From: an uncultured Clostridia bacterium
Lineage (GTDB): Bacteria > Bacillota > Clostridia > Oscillospirales > Acutalibacteraceae
Assembly: GCA_946535695.1 (NCBI GenBank)
Contig: CAMNDS010000071.1
Coordinates: forward strand, 1 to 5,118
DNA length: 5,118 nt
Direction: 5' to 3'
Program-made: the position numbers and the translations under genes
The notes under the pieces: model-generated
The model's database searches: none
What the model was told of the DNA's origin: nothing
Seen by the model: only the letters and a program-made list of their open reading frames with translations
In this document: piece after piece, positions 1 to 5,118 of the stretch
How positions within the stretch are numbered: position 1 is the stretch's first letter
Layout of the letters: every line of letters starts with the position of its first letter

Positions 1-1995
1 AAAAGACATCTCTGAAAATTCTTTTTTATTATCTGAAAATTCATCCATGTCGGATAATTTTTTTAAAATATCCATTTCGTAAGCATATTTGTCTTTATTA
101 TCTTTTTCACATTGGTCTTTCCCTATTTCGATCTTGTCTTTTATTTCTGATTCAAAAATTTGAATCAGATCTTTTATCTGTTTTCTCACATAAGATATCT
201 GTTTAGAAATTTTTGGTACAACACGATTTATATAAATATCTCTCTCTAAAAGCCAAATTTTATCTAAAAATTTTTTTGAGTTTTTATAACGCTTTTTAAA
301 ATAATTATTGAATTCTGTTAATATACTTTTTAGCGCTGGTGCTTCAGGTGCCTCAGTACCGACTGATACTGATGCATATCGTTCTGGTATACTACGTTCT
401 AGAATTTGTTTTGGATCAACATTTTTTTCATCACCAAGATATTCATACAATTTTATAAGCTTAGCTCTTTCAAGATAATAATTTTTAAGTTTTTTGGCAT
501 TTGAAAGATTTATTGCTGTATTATTCTTTTCGGATATGTTTTTATTATCTTCTTCGTTATTATTTTTATTCTCATCTTTAGACTTTTCTAAAAAATTTAT
601 ATACCAATAAGGGTCGTAAAATATTTTTTTTGCATTTTCGTTTCCACTTGCAGAATTATCATCATTTTTATTTTTATCACCTTTTTGCTCTTCTTCTTTA
701 TCTTCACTATCCACATTAACAGCTCCAATATCTTCTATTTGATTTTCTAAATTAGAAATCATTTTAACCAAAAAACCACAATATTTTTTATACTGTTTTT
801 TATCACTTCCTGTGAAAAAGCTTTTAATTCCTTGTTTAATTTTGCTAAAAATACTGCTACTTGCTTTGCCACCTTTTTCCCCTTCATTTTCTGTATCTGT
901 ATCTGTGTCCGTGTCTGTATCTGTATCTGTATCTGTATCTGTGTCTGTGTCCGTATCTGTGTCTGTATCTGTGTCCGTGTCATCATCATTATCGTTTTTT
1001 TTAACTTTATTATCAACTTTACTATGGCAAAAATCCAAATCCATGTTAGCCATATCAAATAAATATTGAAGCAACACTTTTTTTACATTATAAATTTTTT
1101 TTATTTTTTTTGACGCATCATCCGATGTTGCTTTTTCCTTTAAATTCTTCAAATAACTTTTTTCCCCATCTCCTCCTAATACTTCGTCATCTCCATCATC
1201 ACTACCAAGGACTTTTTCCAACTGACTGAAATTGGCATCCAAAAATTTTTGCAAATTACTGTTACTGCCCAATGAATTAAATTTTCCCAATTCTTCGTCC
1301 TTTAATTTGCCTAAAAATGTCATAGTACTATAATCTTCTTTGTAATCATTTAGAATGTTATAATTATTATTTTCATCTTTATATTCTTCTTGCAATTTTT
1401 CAATTCTTTTTTTAGCAGCCTCATATCTATCATCCTCAGAAAAAACTTCATCATGATCACTGGATGAATCATTATTCGATTTGCTTTTTTCATTTTTTCC
1501 ACTTTTTTCATTTATTCCTTTAATTTCTTTCTTCGAAAATTTATACCATGCATCACGATAGCTTAAACTTTTTTTTACTTTTTCATCTTTTTCATCATTT
1601 CCAAAGCACTTTATCCACTCATCTTTTTGATTTCCTACTTGTTCATACTCTTCCAGTGATATTTCCGTTTTCATGTCACCAGGATTTTTTAAAAATGGCA
1701 AAAAGTAATCCTGAAAGAAATCAGTTCTCACTTTTATAACTTCTTTTTCATCTTTCTTATTAATATTACCAAAATCCATATTCTGGTTTGGCTTTTCTTT
1801 CATTACTCCATTGTGGTCAAAATTTTCAACCACTTTTTTCAAGTATTCTTGTCCAAAATCTCGAATTTTAGTTCTACTACCCTCTTTTGCATAACTCATT
1901 AATGAATCGCTATTACCACTTACATCATTATAAAGTGTGGTCAAATTGTCTTTTGAATACAGAGAAAGATTTTCATCTAATTTTTGTACGCCCAT
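1..1995 (-). CDS. Large hydrophilic protein of unknown function with an Asp-Thr repeat; second gene of the CIS-type unit (3' end outside window)
   Basis: I do not recognise this protein. The frame is open for 665 codons from an ATG at 1995-1993 to the window edge, so the C-terminus is missing. Two overlapping Shine-Dalgarno-like stretches precede the start: GGATGG (spacer 8) and GGTGAG (spacer 4). The protein is dominated by Lys, Asp, Glu and Asn, with no signal peptide or membrane segment in the visible part. More ordered blocks alternate with low-complexity charged linkers at about residues 160-190, 332-376, 429-456 and 473-492, plus an Ala/Pro-rich linker near 547-556. A short heptad-like helix starts near Tyr191. 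Residues 339-368 are 15 Asp-Thr pairs, followed by an amphipathic segment (about 378-395) and, after residue 565, long charged helices. It starts 38 bases after the CIS tube-like gene, with no terminator between, so the two are probably cotranscribed. It could be a structural or tape-measure-like component, a cargo protein or a surface fibre; the sequence does not decide. Confidence 0.85.
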   Translation of the reverse strand, partial: MGVQKLDENLSLYSKDNLTTLYNDVSGNSDSLMSYAKEGSRTKIRDFGQEYLKKVVENFDHNGVMKEKPNQNMDFGNINKKDEKEVIKVRTDFFQDYFLPFLKNPGDMKTEISLEEYEQVGNQKDEWIKCFGNDEKDEKVKKSLSYRDAWYKFSKKEIKGINEKSGKNEKSKSNNDSSSDHDEVFSEDDRYEAAKKRIEKLQEEYKDENNNYNILNDYKEDYSTMTFLGKLKDEELGKFNSLGSNSNLQKFLDANFSQLEKVLGSDDGDDEVLGGDGEKSYLKNLKEKATSDDASKKIKKIYNVKKVLLQYLFDMANMDLDFCHSKVDNKVKKNDNDDDTDTDTDTDTDTDTDTDTDTDTDTDTDTDTENEGEKGGKASSSIFSKIKQGIKSFFTGSDKKQYKKYCGFLVKMISNLENQIEDIGAVNVDSEDKEEEQKGDKNKNDDNSASGNENAKKIFYDPYWYINFLEKSKDENKNNNEEDNKNISEKNNTAINLSNAKKLKNYYLERAKLIKLYEYLGDEKNVDPKQILERSIPERYASVSVGTEAPEAPALKSILTEFNNYFKKRYKNSKKFLDKIWLLERDIYINRVVPKISKQISYVRKQIKDLIQIFESEIKDKIEIGKDQCEKDNKDKYAYEMDILKKLSDMDEFSDNKKEFSEMSF
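892..981 (-). repeat. 15 x hexanucleotide tandem repeat GAYACR encoding (Asp-Thr)15
   Basis: Fifteen uninterrupted 6-bp units read GAY-ACR on the minus strand, in frame with the large hydrophilic protein (residues 339-368). Asp is GAC 7 times and GAT 8 times; Thr is ACA 12 times and ACG 3 times. Every difference between units is at a third codon position and synonymous. An 18-base block (GACACG GACACA GATACA) occurs at both 964-981 and 898-915, suggesting segmental duplication within the array. Asp/Asn codons flank it on the N-terminal side and Glu/Asn on the other. The unit length is a multiple of three, so slippage would change protein length without breaking the frame. Confidence 0.97.
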
Positions 1996-2033
1996 AATTC
2001 TCACCATCCAATCTTAAATTTTTTATTTTTTAA

Positions 2034-2837
2034 TTATATTCTTCTTGCAATATTTGGCAATGTTTCTGAATATTCACTAGCTGATTTTACCACACCTGAT
2101 ACTGTTTCGGCAACGTTTGTGCCCTTTATCATAGCCCAATTAGCTGTTCCCAAGGTATCTACAACATCGTCATCATCAGCCAACATATATTTCTTAAATT
2201 TAGCTAACTCTAAAGTTACATCAGCAGAAAGCGGTTCGCCGTAAGGTGAAAAGGAATCATAACTACATGAAACTTTGACAATATTAGAAAGATAAGCTAA
2301 AGGTCCCCATTTGAATAAAACTACATATTGAGAATTTTTGTATTTATATAATTTAGATATTATTGTTACTTCATCTAAATTTAAAGGAATGGGATACAAA
2401 CCGTCCCTTGTTAGCAATTTATATTCGTCTACAATATTAAATCTTAATGTAAACGACATAGTATCCTCACTTGAACTTTTGATGTTACCGCTTTTTGCTA
2501 CTTCGTTCCAATCTACATCGCTTGATTTACTTCTTTCATACTTATCTGGATTTATCTGCACAGGTAAATTATCAATAAGAGAAAATCTTTCTGGCACATT
2601 TGTGTTAACAGAATCATACTTAAAAACATAAATTCTTGCACGGACAACCGATGAAAAATCATAAAGAAGACTGTTTCTATAGGATAATCCTGTTATGTCT
2701 CCGTCACCTTTTATTGCACCTTTAACTGCTTTAATTCCACTTTTGACCTGTTGTATTTTATCTTGGATACCACTAGCTATTTTACTACCGCCGATCTTTG
2801 AAAGCCCTTTTTTAGCAATACTGCCAAGAAGTCCCAT
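2034..2837 (-). CDS. Contractile injection system tube / tube-initiator-like protein (Afp7/Pvc7 N-terminal domain type, no LysM seen)
   Basis: This 267-residue protein probably forms or caps the inner tube next to the baseplate of a phage-tail-like contractile particle. The family pattern is seen in order: beta-strand RARIYVFKY (66-74), the NPDKY motif (96-100, family form NPExY), the strand SFTLRFN (128-134), then WGPLAYLSNIVKVSCSYDSF (177-196) leading to PYGEPLSADVTLEL (198-211). The last part matches the family's W-G-x-L-x-F-x-G-V-L ... P-D-G-x-P-x-R-A pattern. Known relatives usually carry a C-terminal LysM domain; here only about 50 residues follow the core, with a DDDD run at 221-224 and no clear LysM. 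Residues 1-47 form a Gly/Lys/Ile/Ser-rich amphipathic extension without signal peptide features. GGAGG lies 7 bases before the ATG and a consensus promoter stands just upstream, so this is the first gene of its transcript. The family call is from pattern recognition only; a phage tail LysM/XkdP-like protein is the main alternative. Confidence 0.75.
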   Translation of the reverse strand: MGLLGSIAKKGLSKIGGSKIASGIQDKIQQVKSGIKAVKGAIKGDGDITGLSYRNSLLYDFSSVVRARIYVFKYDSVNTNVPERFSLIDNLPVQINPDKYERSKSSDVDWNEVAKSGNIKSSSEDTMSFTLRFNIVDEYKLLTRDGLYPIPLNLDEVTIISKLYKYKNSQYVVLFKWGPLAYLSNIVKVSCSYDSFSPYGEPLSADVTLELAKFKKYMLADDDDVVDTLGTANWAMIKGTNVAETVSGVVKSASEYSETLPNIARRI

Positions 2838-2844
2838 ATTTTAT

Positions 2845-2849
2845 CCTCC
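2845..2849 (-). promoter_or_regulatory. Strong ribosome binding site of the CIS tube-like gene
   Basis: GGAGG on the minus strand, 7 bases before the ATG at 2837. It fixes the start of the 267-residue protein and is the best Shine-Dalgarno site in the window. Confidence 0.85.
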
Positions 2850-2872
2850 AAATTGTAAATATAGTACTAAAA

Positions 2873-2901
2873 ATAATAATTGATAATAGAAAAAATGTCA
2901 A
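2873..2901 (-). promoter_or_regulatory. Consensus sigma-70/sigma-A promoter for the leftward CIS-type unit
   Basis: On the minus strand a perfect -35 TTGACA (2901-2896) is followed after exactly 17 bases by TATTAT (2878-2873), one mismatch from TATAAT. The predicted start is near 2866, giving a leader of about 29 bases that holds the GGAGG site. The near-consensus boxes suggest housekeeping expression unless a repressor acts. No operator-like palindrome lies directly on the boxes. Confidence 0.75.
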
Positions 2902-2930
2902 AAAATATTTTGAAAGCTATAAAATGGGCA

Positions 2931-2953
2931 GTTACCTCCATGTATGGATGTAC
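2931..2953 (+). other. Imperfect hairpin upstream of the terminator-like hairpin
   Basis: The inner stem is TCCA-TGTA-TGGA. After a C/T mismatch it extends by AC/GT and, past one bulged T, by GT/AC. It lies 21 bases before the GC-core hairpin. Both could belong to one small structured transcript, but only a weak promoter-like TATAAA (2918-2923) is visible upstream on this strand. Confidence 0.35.
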
Positions 2954-2974
2954 AGAATATAAAAAATTTAAATC

Positions 2975-3014
2975 ATTTTCTCCGGCGACGCCGTAGAAAA
3001 TATCTATTTTTTTT
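2975..3014 (+). terminator. Terminator-like hairpin with a GC core and T8 tract (purpose unclear)
   Basis: The 27-base inverted repeat 2975-3001 pairs ATTTTCT with AGAAAAT and, after one C/T mismatch, CGGC with GCCG around a GAC loop. A T8 run (3007-3014) follows after a 5-base gap on the plus strand. On the minus strand a T6 run follows after a longer gap. It stands between two divergent promoters, so no annotated gene ends at it. It could insulate the two units or end a small RNA. The gap before the T run makes it a poorer intrinsic terminator than usual. Confidence 0.45.
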
Positions 3015-3058
3015 AGCAATGCCAATGCCTTTTTTAGCCAATCTTATTAATTTAACAC

Positions 3059-3108
3059 TAAATCAAAAAAGTCGTATGGTTCTCAAATTTGATATTTTTT
3101 TTGATTTA
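3059..3108. repeat. Perfect 12-bp inverted repeat reaching into the ychF promoter
   Basis: TAAATCAAAAAA (3059-3070) and its exact reverse complement TTTTTTGATTTA (3097-3108) are separated by 26 bases. The right arm fills most of the spacer between the -35 and -10 boxes of the ychF promoter. The arms are nearly all A/T, so chance is not negligible in this composition. The length and exactness still suggest a possible regulatory site or cruciform. Confidence 0.5.
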
Positions 3109-3116
3109 CATATAAT
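3083..3116 (+). promoter_or_regulatory. Promoter of the ychF-pstS unit with an overlapping 10-bp palindrome
   Basis: A -35 box TTGATA (3089-3094, one mismatch from consensus) and a perfect -10 TATAAT (3111-3116) are 16 bases apart. The predicted start is near 3123, giving a leader of about 27 bases. The palindrome TCAAATTTGA (3083-3092) overlaps the -35 box and may be an operator; this is inference. If the downstream phosphate-binding gene is phosphate-controlled, this site is where such control could act, but I see no recognisable Pho box. Confidence 0.7.
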
Positions 3117-3134
3117 CTTTTGCAGATTTTTAGC

Positions 3135-3139
3135 AGGAG
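3135..3139 (+). promoter_or_regulatory. Ribosome binding site of ychF
   Basis: AGGAG, 10 bases before the ATG at 3150. It supports that start, which also begins with the family-typical MKIGLLGLPNVGKS. Confidence 0.8.
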
Positions 3140-3149
3140 AAGATAACAT

Positions 3150-4241
3150 ATGAAGATTGGTCTTTTGGGATTGCCAAATGTCGGTAAAAGTGCATTATTT
3201 AATGCTCTGACCGGATCATCAGTAAGTTCACAGAATTATCCGTTTTGCACTGTTGATCCGAATGTTAGTACAGTACGAGTTCCTGATTTTAGAATTGAAA
3301 AATTAGCCGAAATTTATAATCCGGAAAAAAAAATTTATAGTACTATTGAATTTGTAGATATTGCAGGACTCGTTAAAGGTGCTTCAAATGGTGAAGGTTT
3401 GGGTAACAAATTTTTGGCAAACGTGCGCGAGGTCGATGCCGTAGTTCACGTTGTGAGGTGCTTTGAAAATAGTGAAATTATTCACGTAGACGGCAAAGTT
3501 AATCCCAAAAGAGATATCGAAACTATCAGGCTTGAGCTTATTTTTTCAGATCTAGAAATTATTAAGCGCCGTATTGATAAAGTAATTAAATTAGCTAAAG
3601 CAGATAAAAAATACGAATCAGAAATTTTGTTCTGGAAAAAAATTTATAGTTATCTCGAAGAAGAAAAAGATATTAAAAATATTGAAAAAACTGAAGAAGA
3701 ACTCGAATTTTTAAAATCAGTTCCGTTATTGTGCAATAAGCCGACTATTTATTTATGTAATATCAACGAAAACGAAGCTAGTAATTTTACAGAAAATAAA
3801 TATTATAAAACTGTAAAAGAAATTGCCGAAAAAGAAAATTCATCGTGTATCTGCGCCTGTGCAGAACTCGAATCTCAGCTTGCACAGCTAGATTTTCAAG
3901 AAAAACAAGAGTATATGCAAGAATTAGGTATAAAAAATTCTGCCCTTGATATTTTAATAAAAACTTGTTATGAAAAATTAAATTTAATTTCGTTTTTAAC
4001 TGCCGGTAAACCGGAAGTACGTGCTTGGGCAATAAAAAGAGGCACCAAAGCACCGCAAGCTGCAGGAGTGATACACTCTGATTTTGAAAAAGGATTTATA
4101 AGAGCCGAAGTTATTTCGTATGAAAATTTAATAAAGTGTGGCTCGATTTTTCATGCAAAAGAAGAAGGATTAGTTAATTTAGAAGGTAAAGATTATGAAA
4201 TGCAAGATGGTGACGTGGTTCTTTTCAGATTTAATGTTTAA
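3150..4241 (+). CDS. ychF: Redox-responsive ATPase/GTPase YchF (OLA1 family)
   Basis: A complete 363-residue P-loop NTPase of the Obg-related YchF/OLA1 family, the usual bacterial length. It is a cytosolic protein that binds the ribosome and prefers ATP. Seen in order: G1/Walker A GLPNVGKS (7-14), the YPFCT switch I motif (30-34), G3 DIAG (70-73) followed by the conserved LVKGAS-GEGLGNKFLANVRE segment, a charged helical insertion at about 128-190, and the altered G4 motif NINE (204-207) in place of NKxD, which in this family explains ATP preference. The C-terminal TGS domain covers about 280-363 with FLTAGKPEVRAWAI and the closing GDVVLFRFNV. Its own promoter and AGGAG site lie upstream. Its last 8 bases overlap the ATG of the next gene, so they are probably cotranscribed. 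Nothing is missing or broken. Confidence 0.97.
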   Translation: MKIGLLGLPNVGKSALFNALTGSSVSSQNYPFCTVDPNVSTVRVPDFRIEKLAEIYNPEKKIYSTIEFVDIAGLVKGASNGEGLGNKFLANVREVDAVVHVVRCFENSEIIHVDGKVNPKRDIETIRLELIFSDLEIIKRRIDKVIKLAKADKKYESEILFWKKIYSYLEEEKDIKNIEKTEEELEFLKSVPLLCNKPTIYLCNINENEASNFTENKYYKTVKEIAEKENSSCICACAELESQLAQLDFQEKQEYMQELGIKNSALDILIKTCYEKLNLISFLTAGKPEVRAWAIKRGTKAPQAAGVIHSDFEKGFIRAEVISYENLIKCGSIFHAKEEGLVNLEGKDYEMQDGDVVLFRFNV

Positions 4242-5073
4242 ATTAATTTTAATTTTAGTATTTTTACTTTCGTTAACGGCACCGGTGATTTTTAAAAATG
4301 AAAATTTTATTTGTTCAGATATTCCCAGTTTAAATAAAACAAAAAATACTATAAAATCCACGGGTTCTACTTCTATGTCACATATTATTAGTGTTCTTGC
4401 GAGTGATTTTAGGACTTTATATCCAGAATATTCATATGAAAAATCCGAAACTGGTTCTGGTACAGCACCTTATTTAGTAAAAAGCGGCGAAGCTGATATA
4501 GGGGATATGTCAAGGTACATGAATAACGAAGAAAAATCCAATAATTTAGAAACAAAATGCATTGCTCGTGATGGTATTGCTGTTATTATTAATAATAAAA
4601 ATAAAATTAGTAATTTGTCTTCTGAGAATTTAAGAGACATTTTTTCTAAAAAAATTAATGATTGGTCTGAAGTTTCGGATGAATTTAGCGGCAGAATAAT
4701 AACAGTTGGCCGCGAAGAAGGTTCGGGTACTCGCGATGGATTTGAAAATGGCCTAGAAATAAAAAACTCAAATTATGATATAATTTTGCCTGAATCTGGT
4801 GATATTTCGGCCAAAGTTTCTAACGAACCGAAAGCCATAGGTTATATTTCGCTGGCTTCTATGTCGCCCAATATTCATGCTATAAACATAAATAATACTG
4901 CATGTAATGCTGAAAATATAAAAAATAATATTTATTTGTTAATTCGTCCGTTTTTGCAGGTTTTTGATAAAAGTAATAATAGCGAAGCTATGAAAATGTG
5001 GTTCGAATTTTTAAATTCTGAGCATGCTAAAAGTATTATTTCGAAAGAAAAATTAATTCCGGGAGAAGATTAG
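4234..5073 (+). CDS. pstS: PstS-like phosphate ABC transporter substrate-binding protein
   Basis: Binds phosphate outside the membrane and delivers it to the PstCAB importer. From the ATG at 4234 it is 279 residues, within the PstS range. Seen: an N-terminal hydrophobic segment (about 2-20), GSTS (44-47), GSGT (74-77), DIGDMSR (88-94), the phosphate-contacting GSGTRD (163-168), and the family-typical IGYISLASM (202-210). I chose 4234 because ATGTTTAA overlaps the ychF stop, a common coupling arrangement, and the protein then begins directly with its signal-like MFKLILILVFLLSL. An upstream ATG at 4195 (292 residues, AGAAGG 8 bases before it) is possible, but those bases encode the conserved YchF C-terminus, so the site may be incidental. 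No lipobox cysteine follows the hydrophobic segment, unusual for a PstS of a Gram-positive-type cell. A related molybdate- or sulfate-type binding protein is less likely. Confidence 0.9.
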   Translation: MFKLILILVFLLSLTAPVIFKNENFICSDIPSLNKTKNTIKSTGSTSMSHIISVLASDFRTLYPEYSYEKSETGSGTAPYLVKSGEADIGDMSRYMNNEEKSNNLETKCIARDGIAVIINNKNKISNLSSENLRDIFSKKINDWSEVSDEFSGRIITVGREEGSGTRDGFENGLEIKNSNYDIILPESGDISAKVSNEPKAIGYISLASMSPNIHAININNTACNAENIKNNIYLLIRPFLQVFDKSNNSEAMKMWFEFLNSEHAKSIISKEKLIPGED

Positions 5074-5076
5074 TAT

Positions 5077-5118
5077 ATGTACAAAATTAATCCTGTAAAT
5101 CCAAAAAAAACCAAAATT
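5077..5118 (+). CDS. Start of a further gene, truncated by the window edge
   Basis: An ATG 3 bases after the pstS stop opens a frame of 14 codons (MYKINPVNPKKTKI) that runs off the window. GGGAG (5061-5065) inside the pstS end lies 11 bases upstream and can serve as its ribosome binding site. The tight spacing implies the same operon. In Pst operons the next gene is usually the permease subunit gene pstC, whose N-terminus is often a short basic stretch before the first membrane helix. That fits, but 14 residues cannot identify it. Confidence 0.5.
   Translation, partial: MYKINPVNPKKTKI

Larger units (their letters stand above)
2838..3149. other. Divergent intergenic region (312 bases) without a supported gene
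   Basis: This region separates the leftward CIS-type unit from the rightward ychF-pstS unit. It holds one promoter for each direction and, between them, two hairpin-forming sequences and a perfect 12-bp inverted repeat. A 69-codon plus-strand frame (2944-3153) crosses it but has no Shine-Dalgarno site and spans the ychF promoter, so I do not call it a gene. No tRNA or recognised riboswitch was seen. Confidence 0.7.

Noticed and set aside
892..981. CRISPR array
   Set aside because: The repeat unit is 6 bp with no spacers; it is a coding tandem repeat.
759..1069. Frames on both strands giving Ser-Val, Cys-Ile/Val or Thr-Gln/Ile-Gln repeats
   Set aside because: They are other-frame readings of the Asp-Thr hexamer tract. 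The GAY-ACR frame belongs to a 665-codon open frame and is the only one in which all unit differences are silent.
1548..1739. 63-codon plus-strand frame
   Set aside because: It lies wholly antisense to the large minus-strand gene and has no ribosome binding site or recognisable domain.
1984..2244. 86-codon plus-strand frame across the junction of the two leftward genes
   Set aside because: It is antisense to two supported genes, and its sequence is explained as the complement of the tube-like protein.
2338..2883. Two plus-strand frames (97 and 62 codons) over the tube-like gene
   Set aside because: Both are antisense to a gene with a consensus promoter, strong ribosome binding site and family pattern.
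2944..3153. 69-codon plus-strand frame before ychF, with an Arg run and a hydrophobic stretch
   Set aside because: It has no Shine-Dalgarno site, contains the terminator-like hairpin, and spans the ychF promoter. The ATGA overlap with ychF is not enough support.
3787..4361. Two minus-strand frames (88 and 60 codons) over ychF and the pstS start
   Set aside because: They are antisense to clearly conserved proteins and have no start signals.
1..5118. Alternative genetic code (TGA as Trp)
   Set aside because: Trp in ychF, pstS and the leftward genes is encoded by TGG, and no conserved frame is interrupted by TGA.

Overview
The window is very AT-rich, with A/T-ending codons, purine-rich Shine-Dalgarno sites and consensus sigma-70/sigma-A type promoters. 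It looks like chromosomal DNA of a low-GC bacterium. A clostridial or other Firmicute-like, possibly host-associated lineage fits best, but this is inference from composition and gene style. No phylogenetic test was possible here.

Left half (1-2837, minus strand): a two-gene leftward unit that runs off the window. Its first gene (2034-2837) encodes a 267-residue protein whose core matches the contractile injection system (CIS) tube/tube-initiator family, the Afp7/Pvc7 N-terminal domain type. After a 38-base gap comes a very hydrophilic protein of unknown function, at least 665 residues long (1995 down to base 1, C-terminus missing). It carries 15 perfect Asp-Thr dipeptides encoded by a 90-bp hexanucleotide tract. 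No sheath, spike, baseplate or ATPase gene is visible, so the assignment to a contractile particle rests on one protein family.

Centre (2838-3149): a 312-base divergent intergenic region. It holds a consensus promoter for the leftward unit, two hairpins (one with a GC-rich core and a following T8 run), a perfect 12-bp inverted repeat, and a good promoter and Shine-Dalgarno site for the rightward genes. I see no convincing gene in it.

Right half (3150-5118, plus strand): ychF, a complete housekeeping P-loop ATPase/GTPase. It overlaps by 8 bases with a PstS-like phosphate-binding protein gene. Three bases after that stops, a further reading frame starts and leaves the window. The ychF-pstS overlap implies one transcript with translational coupling. 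The truncated third gene could be a Pst permease subunit, but too little is present to say.

The point of most interest is the leftward unit: a CIS tube-like protein that heads its own promoter, lacks a recognisable LysM domain, carries a Lys/Gly/Ile-rich amphipathic N-terminal extension, and is followed by an unrecognised repeat-bearing charged protein.
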